Positions 1-9,442 of a DNA stretch of 64,000 nt are shown piece by piece. Under the pieces are notes generated by a model. That model made no database searches. It was not told the DNA's origin and saw only the letters and a list, made by a program, of their open reading frames with translations. The position numbers were made by a program, and so were the translations under genes. Numbering within the stretch: the stretch's first letter is position 1; every line of letters starts with the position of its first letter. Source of the stretch: Trinickia sp. Y13 (lineage in GTDB: Bacteria; Pseudomonadota; Gammaproteobacteria; Burkholderiales; Burkholderiaceae); NCBI RefSeq assembly GCF_029522115.1, contig NZ_JAKWFK010000009.1, positions 1 to 64,000 on the forward strand, in the 5' to 3' direction.

Positions 1-182
1 CGCATACGAGCGAGAAGGGCGCATTGGCGATGAACGATATCGGGCGCGTGGCGTTGACGCTGCAAAAGCCGATCGTTTGCGATGCCTACGACGTGCATCC
101 GGGGACGGGCGCGTTCGTGCTGATCGATGAAGCGACGCATCATACCGTGGCGGCCGGCATGATTCGTGCATATTCCGCGTGA
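1..182 (+). CDS. cysN: Sulfate adenylyltransferase subunit 1 (CysN), C-terminal fragment
   Basis: The frame opens outside the window and is read from base 3, giving 59 residues that end at a TGA at 180-182. The visible end (NDIGRVALTLQKPIVCDAYD, then a TGAFVLIDEATHHTVAAGMI-like tail) matches the C-terminal beta-barrel of CysN, the GTPase subunit that drives adenylyl-sulfate formation in sulfate activation. The GTPase domain lies upstream of the window. It is followed by a uroporphyrinogen methyltransferase, as expected where siroheme synthesis is co-expressed with sulfate assimilation because sulfite reductase needs siroheme. The next gene begins 56 bases after this stop, so co-transcription is likely. 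The assignment rests on a short tail but the match is characteristic. Confidence 0.85.
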   Translation, partial: HTSEKGALAMNDIGRVALTLQKPIVCDAYDVHPGTGAFVLIDEATHHTVAAGMIRAYSA

Positions 183-238
183 CTGACGAAGGCGGCGCCC
201 GGCGCGCCGCCACATACACGCGAGAGGATGGAAGCGCA

Positions 239-1003
239 ATGGGCAAGGTGTACTTGATCGGTGCAGGACCGGGAGCGGCGGATCTCATCACGGTGCGCGG
301 CGCCCGATTGTTGGGCGCGGCGGACGTCGTGCTGCACGATGCGCTCGTCGAGCCGGCGATGCTCGACTATGCCCCGCATGCGCGCAAGATCGCGGTCGGC
401 AAGCGTTGCGGCCAGCGTTCGACGGCCCAGCACTTCATCAATAAGCAGATCGTCGATGCTGCGCTCGCGCATGATGTCGTCGTGCGGCTCAAGGGTGGCG
501 ACCCGATGCTGTTCGGCCGCGCCGACGAGGAAATGCGCGCGCTCGAAGAGGCTGGCATCGACTATGAGGTCGTGCCGGGTATTACCGCGGCCCTTGCAGC
601 CGCCGCCGCGGTCAAGCGCTCGCTTACGTTACGCGGCGTCTCGCGCAGCGTCGCGCTGGCCACGAAAAGCCGTGCGCCCGACACCGAGGCGATTCGCGAG
701 ACGCTGAACGCGGACTCGGTCGTCTTCTACATGGGCCGCGACAGCGCGCCCGACATCGCCCAGCAGCTGATCGATGCGGGGCGTGCGGCCACGACGCCCG
801 TGGCTATCGTCGAAGCCTGCAGCACGCCGCGCGAAAGAACCCTGACGCTCACGCTCGAGGCGCTAGCGATGGGCGAAGCGCAACCTTGGCTAGACCCAAC
901 CCAGCCTAGCTTGTTGATGATTGGGCGGGCATTCGCGGAACGCGCATCGGCGAAAGCAGGGGCCGAGCGCGAGCGGCGCGACGCGTTCGCGCATGCAGCC
1001 TGA
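239..1003 (+). CDS. cobA: Uroporphyrinogen-III C-methyltransferase (SUMT)
   Basis: Uses SAM to methylate uroporphyrinogen III twice, giving precorrin-2, the branch point to siroheme and cobalamin; cytoplasmic. The 254-residue protein is a stand-alone SUMT domain of usual size, without the CysG dehydrogenase/chelatase half. Visible SAM-binding motifs are GAGPG at residues 8-12 and KGGDP at 85-89, followed by a VVPGITAA motif near 111-118. I chose the ATG at 239, preceded by GGAAG, because the family signature starts three residues later; a GTG at 179 overlapping the cysN stop would add 20 unrelated residues. Its place after cysN points to siroheme for sulfite reductase as the main role, though precorrin-2 could also feed B12. 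Confidence 0.93.
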   Translation: MGKVYLIGAGPGAADLITVRGARLLGAADVVLHDALVEPAMLDYAPHARKIAVGKRCGQRSTAQHFINKQIVDAALAHDVVVRLKGGDPMLFGRADEEMRALEEAGIDYEVVPGITAALAAAAAVKRSLTLRGVSRSVALATKSRAPDTEAIRETLNADSVVFYMGRDSAPDIAQQLIDAGRAATTPVAIVEACSTPRERTLTLTLEALAMGEAQPWLDPTQPSLLMIGRAFAERASAKAGAERERRDAFAHAA

Positions 1004-1068
1004 GCAGCCTGGCCATGCTGCGCATGCCTAAAGTGCTGGGGTCTAGGTAGAGGAGGTAACCTCGGCCA

Positions 1069-1083
1069 CCGGCGAGGCGCCGG
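1069..1083. terminator. Short dyad between converging cobA and cbiX
   Basis: CCGGCG, a 3-base AGG loop, then CGCCGG, followed on the plus strand by a T-rich stretch (1090-1110). It sits in the 185-base gap between the stop codons of cobA and cbiX and could terminate cobA. The six-base stem is short, so this is weak. Confidence 0.35.
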
Positions 1084-1188
1084 CGCATCGTTTCGTTTTA
1101 TTGGTGTTTTCCATCGCGGTGGCCCTGCCTAGCTGCCGAACCATCCACGCGCCGATGCGCGCGACTCCCAAGCGACTCCCAAAACGTT

Positions 1189-1572
1189 CTACGCCTGACG
1201 CAGGCAATAGGCGGCTAGCGCGTCGAGCACCGCGTCGTCTTCGCCCACGGGCCCTGCCAGATGAATGCGAACGCCCGGATGGGCGGCGCGGCAGGCGTCG
1301 ACGATCGAGGGCAAGTCGCGCCGCACGTGGCCGCCTTGTCCGAAGAACACGGGTATGACGGTGATCGCGCTGCAGCCCTGTGCGGCTTGATCGGCCACGG
1401 CTGTGGGCAAATCCGGCGCCATCAGTTCGAGGAAGGCGAGCGAAACCGCGGTGCCAGGCCCTGCGAGCACGCGCAGCTTATCAGCGAGCCGTGCGAACGG
1501 TTCGGCCCAGCGCGCATCGCGCGCGCCATGACCGAACAGCACGATACCGCGAGAGACAGCTTCTGCGTTCAT
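1189..1572 (-). CDS. cbiX: CbiX/SirB small chelatase (sirohydrochlorin chelatase family)
   Basis: A 127-residue protein of the small, single-domain CbiX/SirB type, which inserts cobalt or ferrous iron into sirohydrochlorin; the active enzyme is normally a homodimer. Conserved metal-binding histidines are visible: H15 in FGHGARD and H82 in GQGGHVRRDLP. It converges on the SUMT gene, whose product feeds the same substrate pool, so siroheme (iron) is the likely product; a cobalt role cannot be excluded because a B12 cluster lies 12 kb away. Transcribed away from lptG, whose stop is 25 bases upstream, so it may be the last gene of the lptF-lptG transcript. Metal preference cannot be told from sequence. 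Confidence 0.85.
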   Translation of the reverse strand: MNAEAVSRGIVLFGHGARDARWAEPFARLADKLRVLAGPGTAVSLAFLELMAPDLPTAVADQAAQGCSAITVIPVFFGQGGHVRRDLPSIVDACRAAHPGVRIHLAGPVGEDDAVLDALAAYCLRQA

Positions 1573-1597
1573 CGCATCCTCCGCGATCGGACCGGCG

Positions 1598-2746
1598 TCA
1601 GTGCCGATCGACCCACTTGAGCCCCGCGAGCCCGAGCGCGAGATAGATGAGAGCCGGCAACGCGGCCGTGGCGGGCGCCGGCCACGTGTTGAGCATGCCG
1701 ATGTGCGAGAACAGCGTGTTGATCAACTGAAAGCTCATGCCGAGCATGATGCCGCCGAACACCTTCACGCCGACCACGCCCGCGCGCGTATGCAAATAAG
1801 CGAACGGCAGCGACAGCACGAGCATCACGAGCACCGCGAAGGGATAGAGCACCTTCTTCCAAAGCGCAATGTCGTAGCGCTGCGTGTCCTGATGGTTCTC
1901 GACCAGATGTTGAATGTAGCGGAACAGGTTGAACATCGACATGCGATCCGGCGAGACGAGCAGCACCGACAGAATTTGCGGCGTGAGCTCCGAGCGCAGC
2001 GAGTATTCGGGCAGGTCGATTTGCGTCGCGCGATAGACCGGATTCAACGCATCGGCCTGCGTTTTCCCGGCCGGCGGCAACATCGTCAGTTGCGTATCGG
2101 TCACCCCCGTGAGCAACCAATGGCCATTGCCCTCGTAGCGGCCCGTTTTCGCGGTGCGCACGTTCGTCAATCTGAAGCCGGGATCGAATTCGTAGATGCG
2201 CACATCGCTCACCGTCGCATCGGGCATGAGCTCGCCTACGTTCACGAAGCGCGTGACTTGCTTGCCGTCTTCGCGCGCCGTCAACGTGTCCTTGACCCAG
2301 ACACCGGATGCGAAACTGCTCGAGACGGCCGAGCCGAGCGCTTCGAGGCGCACGCGTTCGGATAACTGATCCGAATAGGGGCCGACGACTTCGCCGATGA
2401 AGTACGTGAGCGCGACGAGCGGAATGCCGATCTTCATCAGCGAGCGCAACGCTTGTCCTGTCGACAGCCCCGAGACGCGAAAGATCGTGTACTCCGAACT
2501 GGCGGCCATCTGCGCAAAGACATAGATCGTGCTGATGAGCGCGGCGACCGGAATGATCTCGTAAAAGCGCGACGGCGTTTGCAAAGCGACGCGCAGCACC
2601 GCGTAGCCGAACTTGTAGTTGCCGTGGCCGACCGTGTTCAGCTCGTTGATCAGGTCGAAAAAGAAGAACAGTCCCGAGAACGCGAACAAGATGAAGATGA
2701 ACGCGAGATAAACCTGGCGGGCGAAGTATCGTTCGTAGATGCGCAT
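1598..2746 (-). CDS. lptG: LPS export ABC transporter permease LptG
   Basis: One of the two inner-membrane permeases of the LptB2FG machine, which extracts lipopolysaccharide from the inner membrane and passes it to LptC and the periplasmic bridge. The 382-residue protein has the family layout: an N-terminal block of three membrane segments beginning MRIYERYFARQ, a periplasmic beta-jellyroll domain (roughly residues 130-275) and a C-terminal block of three segments. I chose the ATG at 2746 because the family N-terminus starts there; longer in-frame starts run into lptF. It begins five bases after the lptF stop, so the two are translationally linked. Length is normal and no oddity is seen. Confidence 0.95.
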   Translation of the reverse strand: MRIYERYFARQVYLAFIFILFAFSGLFFFFDLINELNTVGHGNYKFGYAVLRVALQTPSRFYEIIPVAALISTIYVFAQMAASSEYTIFRVSGLSTGQALRSLMKIGIPLVALTYFIGEVVGPYSDQLSERVRLEALGSAVSSSFASGVWVKDTLTAREDGKQVTRFVNVGELMPDATVSDVRIYEFDPGFRLTNVRTAKTGRYEGNGHWLLTGVTDTQLTMLPPAGKTQADALNPVYRATQIDLPEYSLRSELTPQILSVLLVSPDRMSMFNLFRYIQHLVENHQDTQRYDIALWKKVLYPFAVLVMLVLSLPFAYLHTRAGVVGVKVFGGIMLGMSFQLINTLFSHIGMLNTWPAPATAALPALIYLALGLAGLKWVDRH

Positions 2747-2751
2747 GGCGG

Positions 2752-3849
2752 TCAGGCTCCTCGCGCGGACGCGAACCACGAGCGCGGGATCAGCGGACGG
2801 TTGCGCACGCGCAGCCAGAACACGAGCACGACCAGCGCGGCGGCGACGATATGCAACCCGACGAGCCCGAGCACGAACGACATCTTGCCTTGCTCGATCC
2901 ACGATTGCACGACGTTGAGCAAGTTCGAATAAGTCAGAAAGATCAATACGGCCATCACGAGATTGATGGTGCGGCCGCGCCGCGGGTTTTGATAGGCGAG
3001 CGGGATGCCGAGCAGCATCAAATTGATCGCCATGAGCGGCAGCCCCGTGCGCCAGGCGAACTCGGCGAGTTTGTCGCGCGTGGGGTGCCGCAGCAGGGCC
3101 GGCGTGGACATGCCCGTCGTCGAAGTCGGATTGACGACAGGCGGATGCGTGATTTTCACGCCATAGCGCTCGAACTCCATGATGCGGAAATCGGGTTTGC
3201 CGGGCTCGCCGTCATAGCGGCGCCCGTTCTCCAAGACGACGAAACGCGAACCGTCTTTCATGGTTTCGGTATGGCCGTTTTGGGATACGACGACGCTGAC
3301 CTTGCCGTGCTCGGTGCTCGTGACGAACACGTTCTGCACGTGCGCTTGATCGGGCGTCATCTTTTCGATGAAGAATACGCGGTGGGTGGCGGGCGACTCG
3401 CGAAATTGCCCGGGCGCGAGCATCGATACCTCGTCGCGCTGCTGGAAGCGGGCGCGAATGAGCTTGCTTTGCGTATTGGACCAAGGCCAGCCGACATAGG
3501 CGAAGAAGGCGACGAGCACGATCAGCGGGGCGGCGAACTTGGCGATCGGCTTGATGAAGGCGGTGAGGCTCACGCCCGAGGCCAGCCAAACGATCATCTC
3601 GGAATCGCGGTACCAGCGCGTGAGCACGAACAAGATCGAGACGAACATCGTCACGACGAGCATCACGGCGACATAGCCGATGACGGTCAGCCCGATGAGG
3701 ACGACGACGTCCTTCGGGTCGACTTCGCCCGATGCGGCGTAGCCGACGATGCGGATCATCATCGTCGTGAGAAAGATGGTCAGCAGCACCATGAAAACGG
3801 CGCCGGCCGTGTAGGCGAGCTCGCGCTGAAGGGAGCGTTCGAAGATCAT
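2752..3849 (-). CDS. lptF: LPS export ABC transporter permease LptF
   Basis: Partner permease of LptG in the LptB2FG lipopolysaccharide exporter. It has 365 residues, starting [11 protein letters not shown], with three N-terminal membrane segments (about residues 12-120), a periplasmic domain (about 130-265) and three C-terminal segments ending near 355. The start at 3849 was chosen from the family N-terminus; the in-frame extension upstream is Arg/Ala-rich and overlaps the promoter region shared with pepA. First gene of a minus-strand unit with lptG and probably cbiX. The divergent lptF/pepA arrangement is also found in other proteobacteria, including E. coli. Both gene products are essential in organisms where they have been tested. 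Confidence 0.95.
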   Translation of the reverse strand: MIFERSLQRELAYTAGAVFMVLLTIFLTTMMIRIVGYAASGEVDPKDVVVLIGLTVIGYVAVMLVVTMFVSILFVLTRWYRDSEMIVWLASGVSLTAFIKPIAKFAAPLIVLVAFFAYVGWPWSNTQSKLIRARFQQRDEVSMLAPGQFRESPATHRVFFIEKMTPDQAHVQNVFVTSTEHGKVSVVVSQNGHTETMKDGSRFVVLENGRRYDGEPGKPDFRIMEFERYGVKITHPPVVNPTSTTGMSTPALLRHPTRDKLAEFAWRTGLPLMAINLMLLGIPLAYQNPRRGRTINLVMAVLIFLTYSNLLNVVQSWIEQGKMSFVLGLVGLHIVAAALVVLVFWLRVRNRPLIPRSWFASARGA

Positions 3850-3977
3850 CGTCGGTGCGAGAGGGCGGGCCGGGGCGCGCGCCGAGCGCGGCGCATTCCG
3901 ACGCCGAAGAAAAAATAGCGGATAATTGCGGCTTTGTTGCGACGAAGTTAAGCCGATTTTATCCGAGGACAAGCGCG
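3850..3977. promoter_or_regulatory. Divergent promoter region of lptF-lptG and pepA
   Basis: This 128-base gap separates the two start codons and must carry both promoters. An AT-richer core lies at 3908-3935, with GATAAT at 3921-3926 as a possible plus-strand -10 element, but no well-spaced -35 box is evident, so exact promoters are not assigned. Confidence 0.45.
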
Positions 3978-5489
3978 ATGGACTTTAGCATAAAAGCCTG
4001 TGACTGGACGAAGGGCACGACGGGCGGTTTTCTGACGGGGAAATCCGATTGCATCGTGATCGGGGTGTTCGAGGGGCAATCCCTCTCGGGCGCGGCGCTC
4101 GACATCGACGCGGCCACCAAAGGGCTGCTTCAGCGCATCGTCAAGGCCGGCGACATGCAGGGCAAGAGCGGCACGACGCTGTTCCTGCACGAAGTGGAAG
4201 GCATCGGCGCCTCGCGCGTGCTGCTCGTCGGCCTCGGCAAGCAGGACGCATTCGGTCAAAAGGCTTACGGCGAGGCGGCGCGCGCCGCCTGGCGCGCGAT
4301 CCTCGGCACGCGCATCGTCCAGGTCACGTTCACGCTCGCACAACTGCCGATCAAAGAACGTTCGGCCGAGTGGGCCGTGCGCGCCGCGGCGCTCGCGCTG
4401 CGCGGCGAAACGTATCAATTCACGCAGCTCAAGAGCAAGCCCGAGGCGGCGAAGTACGCGCTCAAGCGCATCGTCATGACGGTCGATCCGGCTGACGAAA
4501 AGCTTGCGAAGCTCGCCGTCAAGCAAAGCCTTGCCGTGGCGAGCGGAATGGAACTCGCGCGCGATCTCGGCAACTTGCCCGCCAACGTCTGCACGCCCAG
4601 TTATCTTGCCGAGACGGCCAAGAAGCTCGGCAAGGAATTCAAGTTCAAGGTCGACGTGCTCGGCCAAAAGCAGCTCGAAGCGTTGAAGATGGGCTCGCTC
4701 TTGTCGGTCACGCGCGGCTCGGACGAGCCCCCTCAGTTCATCGTCATGCAATACCAAGGCGGCGGGGCGAAGGCCGCTCCGATCGTGCTCGTCGGCAAGG
4801 GCGTCACGTTCGACAGCGGCGGCATCTCGCTCAAGCCCGGCGAAGGCATGGACGAGATGAAGTACGACATGTGCGGCGCGGCGTCGGTGTTCGGCACGCT
4901 GCGGGCCGTGGCCGAGCTCGGCCTGAAGCTGAACGTGGTCGGCATCGTCCCCGCGGTCGAGAACATGCCGAGCGGCAAGGCCACGAAGCCGGGCGATATC
5001 GTGACGAGCATGTCGGGGCTCACGATCGAAGTGCTCAATACCGATGCCGAAGGGCGCTTGATTCTCTGCGACGCACTCACGTACGCGGCGCGCTTCAAGC
5101 CCGCGGCCGTCGTCGACATCGCCACGCTCACGGGCGCGTGCATCATCGCGCTCGGCCATCACAATGCCGCGCTGTTCTCGAAGGACGACGCGCTCGCCGG
5201 CGAATTGCTCGATGCCTCGCGCGAGGCGTCCGACCCCGCGTGGCGCATGCCGCTTGACGACGAGTATCAGGAGCAACTGAAGTCGAATTTTGCTGACTTG
5301 GCCAATATCGGCGGGCGTCCGGCTGGCAGCGTGACGGCTGCGTGCTTCCTTTCGCGCTTCACCGAAAGCTACCCGTGGGCGCATCTGGACATTGCCGGCG
5401 TGGCATGGAAGAGCGGCGCGGCCAAGGGCTCGACGGGGCGGCCCGTGCCGCTGCTCACGCAGTTCTTGATCGACCGCGCGGGACAGTAA
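3978..5489 (+). CDS. pepA: Leucyl aminopeptidase PepA (M17)
   Basis: Cytoplasmic dizinc aminopeptidase that removes N-terminal residues, mainly leucine; in E. coli it is also a DNA-binding protein for Xer recombination and carAB control. The 503-residue protein has the N-terminal macrodomain-like part and the C-terminal catalytic domain. Metal and catalytic residues are in place: K274 in VGKG, D279 in TFDSGG, D297, and D356, E358 and R360 in NTDAEGR, matching the E. coli numbering with an offset of four. The ATG at 3978 follows a GAGGA ribosome site; an upstream in-frame extension overlaps the lptF promoter region and is not family-like. Likely co-transcribed with holC 34 bases downstream. 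Confidence 0.96.
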   Translation: MDFSIKACDWTKGTTGGFLTGKSDCIVIGVFEGQSLSGAALDIDAATKGLLQRIVKAGDMQGKSGTTLFLHEVEGIGASRVLLVGLGKQDAFGQKAYGEAARAAWRAILGTRIVQVTFTLAQLPIKERSAEWAVRAAALALRGETYQFTQLKSKPEAAKYALKRIVMTVDPADEKLAKLAVKQSLAVASGMELARDLGNLPANVCTPSYLAETAKKLGKEFKFKVDVLGQKQLEALKMGSLLSVTRGSDEPPQFIVMQYQGGGAKAAPIVLVGKGVTFDSGGISLKPGEGMDEMKYDMCGAASVFGTLRAVAELGLKLNVVGIVPAVENMPSGKATKPGDIVTSMSGLTIEVLNTDAEGRLILCDALTYAARFKPAAVVDIATLTGACIIALGHHNAALFSKDDALAGELLDASREASDPAWRMPLDDEYQEQLKSNFADLANIGGRPAGSVTAACFLSRFTESYPWAHLDIAGVAWKSGAAKGSTGRPVPLLTQFLIDRAGQ

Positions 5490-5523
5490 TGGCCCGGGGT
5501 AGTGCCGCTTGCGAGGAGGTGTG

Positions 5524-5940
5524 GTGACGCGCGTCGATTTTCATACGAACGTCGGCGATGCGCTGCTCTATGCATGCCGGCTCGCGCGCAAGGCGTATCA
5601 GGCTGGGCAGCCGCTGGTCGTCACGGCCGACCCGCAGCGGCTGCGCGTGTTCGACGAGCGGCTCTGGACGTTTTCGCCGCTCGACTTCCTGCCTCATTGC
5701 ATGGCCGATAGCGCGCTTGCCGCGCGCACGCCGATCGTGCTCGCGGCCGATCTCGAGCACGCGCCGCATCACCTCGTGCTGCTCAACCTCGCGCCGTCCG
5801 TGCCGGCGCAATTCGCCCGCTTCGAGCGCTTGCTCGAGGTGGTCGGCAATAGCGAGGACGAGCTCGCCTCTGGCCGCGAGCGTTATCGCTTCTATCGCGA
5901 TCGCGGCTATCCGCTCAACAATTACAAGCAAGGCGCGTAA
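5524..5940 (+). CDS. holC: DNA polymerase III chi subunit HolC
   Basis: Chi subunit of the clamp-loader complex, which links DNA polymerase III to single-strand binding protein at the fork. The protein has 138 residues, typical for HolC, and starts MTRVDFHTNVGDALLYACRL. The GTG at 5524 was chosen because a strong GAGGAGG site at 5513-5519 lies just upstream and the family begins with M-T-R-V/I-D-F; another GTG at 5521 is possible. It follows pepA, the usual arrangement in proteobacteria. In many genomes valS comes next; here a DUF2486 gene follows and then an oppositely oriented ilvD. Confidence 0.92.
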   Translation: MTRVDFHTNVGDALLYACRLARKAYQAGQPLVVTADPQRLRVFDERLWTFSPLDFLPHCMADSALAARTPIVLAADLEHAPHHLVLLNLAPSVPAQFARFERLLEVVGNSEDELASGRERYRFYRDRGYPLNNYKQGA

Positions 5941-5985
5941 TGTGCTGTCGATGGGGCATGCCGCCGATCAATGAGGGAGACAAGC

Positions 5986-6498
5986 ATGACCGATTCCCAC
6001 GACCCTAACGACCCGAACGACCCCGATTCGATCCCGATGCTGACGGACGTCATCGTACCGGGGCGGCCGCCCATCGCCCGGCCCGGCGCAACGCAGGCGG
6101 CCGCGGTCCCGGCGCAGATGGCTGCCCCCGACGATTCGTCACCGCCTGCCGCGGCCCCGGCGCAGTCGAATGTTGCCGGGCCGGCGCTCGGGCTATCGCA
6201 GTCCGCTTCACCTGTCGCTTCGGCACCGGAGGCAGCCGCCGGTGCGCGCGGCGCGGCGTTCGATGCACGCGACGTCGAATTCATCGCCGAACGCTTGCGC
6301 GGCCGTTTTTCGAGCTATTTGCGCGAGGATGCCCGCCGTGTGGTGGAAGCGCGATGCCGCGATGCTGTCGAAGAGCACACGAACTGGCTCGTGCGCCAAG
6401 TGACGCGCGAGGTCGTCTCGGCGCTCGAGGCCGAGGTGGCGGGCTGGGTGCGCGATGCCGTGCGCGAGGAACTGGCGCGGCATACGGCGAACCGATAA
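5986..6498 (+). CDS. DUF2486 family protein
   Basis: A 170-residue protein of unknown function, recognised as the DUF2486 family found next to holC in Burkholderia relatives. It opens with an Asp-Pro-rich tract (DPNDPNDPD) and the characteristic SIPMLTDVIVPG segment (about residues 16-27), then a Pro/Ala-rich disordered middle (about 30-85). The C-terminal 75 residues are rich in Arg, Glu and Val in a pattern consistent with amphipathic helices (VEFIAERLRGRF onward). No signal peptide or membrane segment is seen. The ATG at 5986 follows a GAGGGAGA site. The position suggests co-expression with pepA-holC, but no role can be deduced. Confidence 0.8.
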   Translation: MTDSHDPNDPNDPDSIPMLTDVIVPGRPPIARPGATQAAAVPAQMAAPDDSSPPAAAPAQSNVAGPALGLSQSASPVASAPEAAAGARGAAFDARDVEFIAERLRGRFSSYLREDARRVVEARCRDAVEEHTNWLVRQVTREVVSALEAEVAGWVRDAVREELARHTANR

Positions 6499-6504
6499 GC
6501 GTCG

Positions 6505-6524
6505 CCGCACCGGGCCCGGTGCGG
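6505..6524. terminator. Perfect 20-base palindrome between converging genes
   Basis: CCGCACCGGG followed directly by CCCGGTGCGG, starting seven bases after the DUF2486 stop and facing the ilvD stop at 6610. It would fold into a stable GC hairpin on either strand but has no T-run, so it is at most an unconventional bidirectional terminator. Confidence 0.45.
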
Positions 6525-6609
6525 TAACGCCTCGCATTGTTGCGGGCCGCTGCGGGTTCGCCGGTTCGACCCGTGGCCTTGGGCTGCGGCGCTCAGCCGC
6601 TCAGCCCGC

Positions 6610-8283
6610 TCAGCCCGTCACCGCGCCCTTGTCAGCGGGCCGCGCCAACGCCGCGAACTTGGCCAGCACGCCGCGCGTATAGCGAGGCGCGGGCGCGGCC
6701 CATGCCGCTCGTCTCCGTGCCAATTCGGCATCGTCGACATTCAGTTGCAGCAGCAACCTGTGCGCATCGATCGTAATCGAATCGCCTTCCTGCACGAGCG
6801 CGATCGTGCCGCCCACGAAGGCTTCGGGTGCGACATGCCCGACCACCATCCCCCACGTTCCGCCGGAAAACCGCCCATCGGTGATGAGTCCCACCGATTC
6901 ACCCAGCCCTTTGCCGATCAGCGCGGAAGTGGGCGCGAGCATTTCCGGCATGCCGGGGCCGCCTTGCGGGCCGAGATAACGCAGGACCAGAACGTCGCCC
7001 GCGCGGATTCGATCGTCCAGGATCGCGGCGAGCGCGCTTTGCTCGTCGTCGAACACGCGCGCCGGCCCCGTGATGACCGGGTTCTTCAAGCCCGTGATCT
7101 TCGCCACCGCGCCATCGGTCGCCAAGTTGCCTTTCAAAATGGCCAGATGCCCTTCCTTATAGAGCGCCTGCTCGATCGGGAAGATCACTTGCTGATCGCC
7201 ACGCGGCGCGCTCGGCACGTTTTGGAGCGCCTCGGCCATCGTCTTGCCCGTAATCGTCATGCAGTCGCCGTGCAGCAGACCTGCATCGAGCAAAATCTTC
7301 AGCACTTGCGGAATCCCGCCCGCGCGATGCAAATCGGTTGCGACGTATTCGCCCGAGGGCTTTAGGTTGCAGATGACCGGCACGCGCTTGCGGATCCGCT
7401 CGAAGTCGTCGATCGACCACTCCACTTCGGCCGCATGCGCAATGGCGAGGTAGTGCAGCACCGCGTTGGTCGAGCCTCCCGTGGCCATGATCAGCGCCAC
7501 CGCGTTTTCGATCGACTTGCGCGTGATGATGTCGCGCGGCTTCAGGTCCCGCTTCACGGCTTCGACCAGCACGCGCGCCGATTCGGCGCTCGATGCGACC
7601 TTCTCGTCATCGGGGTTCGCCATCGTCGACGAGTAGAGCAACGACATGCCGAGCGCTTCGAACGACGAACTCATCGTGTTGGCCGTATACATTCCGCCGC
7701 ACGAGCCGGTCGAGGGACAAGCGTTTTGTTCGATGCCTTCGAAGTCTTCCTTGGACATGCGGCCGGCCGTGAACTCACCCACGGCTTCGAACGACGACAC
7801 GATGGTCAAGTCCTTGCCCTTCCAGTGGCCGGGGCGAATCGTGCCGCCGTAGACATAGATGCCGGGCACGTTCATGCGGGCAAGCGCGATCATGCCGCCT
7901 GGCATGTTCTTGTCGCAACCGCCGATCACGACGACGCCATCCATCCATTGGCCTTGCACACAGGTTTCGATGCAGTCGGCGATGACTTCGCGCGAGACGA
8001 GCGAATATTTCATTCCTTCGGTGCCCATCGACATCCCGTCGGAGATCGTCGGGGTGCCGAATGTCTGCGCGTTCGCGCCGGCTTCGTGCACGGCGGCGAC
8101 GGCCGCGTCGGCCAGTTTCTGCAGGCCCGCATTGCACGGCGTGATGGTCGAGTGGCCGTTCGCAATGCCGATCATCGGCTTGTCGAAATCCTCCTTTTTG
8201 TAGCCGAGCGCGTAGAACATCGAGCGGTTCGGGGCGCGCGCGACACCTTGCGTGATGTGCTGAGAACGGCGGTTGTTGGCCAT
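6610..8283 (-). CDS. ilvD: Dihydroxy-acid dehydratase IlvD
   Basis: Dehydrates 2,3-dihydroxy-isovalerate and 2,3-dihydroxy-3-methylvalerate in valine, isoleucine and leucine synthesis; cytoplasmic. The 557-residue enzyme is of the [2Fe-2S] class: the three cluster cysteines are C50, C123 in GGCDKNMPG and C195 in CPSTGSCGG, with D82 and K125 (the carbamylated lysine of the family) at the magnesium site. Length and N-terminus ([13 protein letters not shown]) fit the family, so the start at 8283 is secure. It is transcribed alone and divergently from a LysR regulator 209 bases away, which may control it. Confidence 0.97.
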   Translation of the reverse strand: MANNRRSQHITQGVARAPNRSMFYALGYKKEDFDKPMIGIANGHSTITPCNAGLQKLADAAVAAVHEAGANAQTFGTPTISDGMSMGTEGMKYSLVSREVIADCIETCVQGQWMDGVVVIGGCDKNMPGGMIALARMNVPGIYVYGGTIRPGHWKGKDLTIVSSFEAVGEFTAGRMSKEDFEGIEQNACPSTGSCGGMYTANTMSSSFEALGMSLLYSSTMANPDDEKVASSAESARVLVEAVKRDLKPRDIITRKSIENAVALIMATGGSTNAVLHYLAIAHAAEVEWSIDDFERIRKRVPVICNLKPSGEYVATDLHRAGGIPQVLKILLDAGLLHGDCMTITGKTMAEALQNVPSAPRGDQQVIFPIEQALYKEGHLAILKGNLATDGAVAKITGLKNPVITGPARVFDDEQSALAAILDDRIRAGDVLVLRYLGPQGGPGMPEMLAPTSALIGKGLGESVGLITDGRFSGGTWGMVVGHVAPEAFVGGTIALVQEGDSITIDAHRLLLQLNVDDAELARRRAAWAAPAPRYTRGVLAKFAALARPADKGAVTG

Positions 8284-8417
8284 CGAAGAGCTCCGGTTCG
8301 TTCATGAAACGTTCATGGGAAACGAGCGTGGCGGCCGCCCGGGCGGGCGAAAAGGGCGCGAAAGGTACGAGCGCGCGGCCGACGCGCATCAAGCTCGGGC
8401 CAGCATGCCCCCACTCG

Positions 8418-8450
8418 TTGGACCTGTCCAATATATGATTCAGGGTGAAT
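8418..8450. promoter_or_regulatory. Two dyads in the ilvD-lysR gap, candidate LysR operator
   Basis: TTGGA-CCTG-TCCAA at 8418-8431 and ATTCA-GGG-TGAAT at 8438-8450 have centres about 20 bases apart, two helical turns. Paired sites of T-N11-A type on one DNA face are the usual layout for LysR proteins. They lie 43-75 bases upstream of the lysR start, fitting autoregulation. Inference from spacing only. Confidence 0.4.
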
Positions 8451-8492
8451 TAGGTCGAAACACATATCAATGACCGCTGCCGGACTGCCGCC

Positions 8493-9434
8493 ATGACCCC
8501 CGATTTGCGCCAACTTCGCTATTTCGTCGCCGTTGCCGAGGAGCGTCATTTCGGGCGCGCGGCGCGCAAGCTGTCGATGACGCAGCCGCCGTTGTCGCAG
8601 GCGATCCGCGCGCTCGAGGACACGCTGGGCGTCGAGTTGTTCGCGCGCACCAAGCGCACGGTCGAGCTCACGCCGGTCGGCGCCGATTTGCTGCCCGAGG
8701 TGCGCAAGCTGCTGGCGCAGGCCGATGCGCTGCGGCCCCACGCGCAAAGTTTGGCCCGCGGCGAGGCGGGCGCGCTTTCGCTCGCATTCGTGTCCACGGC
8801 CGATTACGGCTTGCTGCCGCATTTGCTGCGCGAATTCGCGGTGTGCCATCCGCGCGTGCGATTGAATTTGGCCGAGGCAACGAGCGACGTGCAAATCGAA
8901 GAGCTCGCCGCGGGCCGAATCGATGCGGGCCTCATCATTCCGCCGCTGCCGCCGCGCCATGCCGCGACCTTGTCGTACCTGCCCGTGATGCGCGAGCCTC
9001 TGGTGGCGGCGCTGCCCGCGGCCAGCGTTTCGCATCGTGGCCGCGGCGAGCCGCCCGATTGGATCGACGCCCCCATCTCGCTGGCCGAAGTGGCTCAATT
9101 GCCGCTCGTGATTTTTCCGCGCCGTTTGGCGCCCGGCTTTTATGACATCATTACGGCCTGCTACGGCGCCGCAGGCCTCACGCCCCGCATCGGGCAGGAG
9201 GCGATTCAGATGCAAACGATCGTCAGCCTCGTGTCGGCAGGCATGGGCGCCGCGCTGGTGCCGCAATCGTTGCGTAATTTGCGCCGCACGGGTGTCGTCT
9301 ATCGGCCGCTCGTCGAGCGCACGCCGCTCGTCGAGACCGGGCTGGTTTGGAGAACGGCCGATGTGAGCCCGGTGCTGGCCGGCTTCCTGGACATCGTGCG
9401 CATGCACGCGAAAACTCTAACCTCAAGGGCTTGA
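8493..9434 (+). CDS. LysR-family transcriptional regulator
   Basis: A 313-residue LysR-type regulator. The N-terminal winged helix-turn-helix spans roughly residues 5-64, with the recognition segment in [24 protein letters not shown]; an effector-binding type 2 periplasmic fold follows from about residue 90. No membrane segment. It is divergent from ilvD, so ilvD is the natural candidate target, with possible autoregulation through the dyads just upstream. The coinducer is not evident from sequence. The stop is nine bases before the lgt start, so the two could be co-transcribed although their functions do not obviously connect. Confidence 0.9.
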   Translation: MTPDLRQLRYFVAVAEERHFGRAARKLSMTQPPLSQAIRALEDTLGVELFARTKRTVELTPVGADLLPEVRKLLAQADALRPHAQSLARGEAGALSLAFVSTADYGLLPHLLREFAVCHPRVRLNLAEATSDVQIEELAAGRIDAGLIIPPLPPRHAATLSYLPVMREPLVAALPAASVSHRGRGEPPDWIDAPISLAEVAQLPLVIFPRRLAPGFYDIITACYGAAGLTPRIGQEAIQMQTIVSLVSAGMGAALVPQSLRNLRRTGVVYRPLVERTPLVETGLVWRTADVSPVLAGFLDIVRMHAKTLTSRA

Positions 9435-9442
9435 GCCTTACG

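Noticed and set aside
6583-6621. Short GCTCAGCC direct repeats near the ilvD stop
   Set aside because: Only three imperfect copies over a few tens of bases in GC-rich DNA; not distinguishable from chance.
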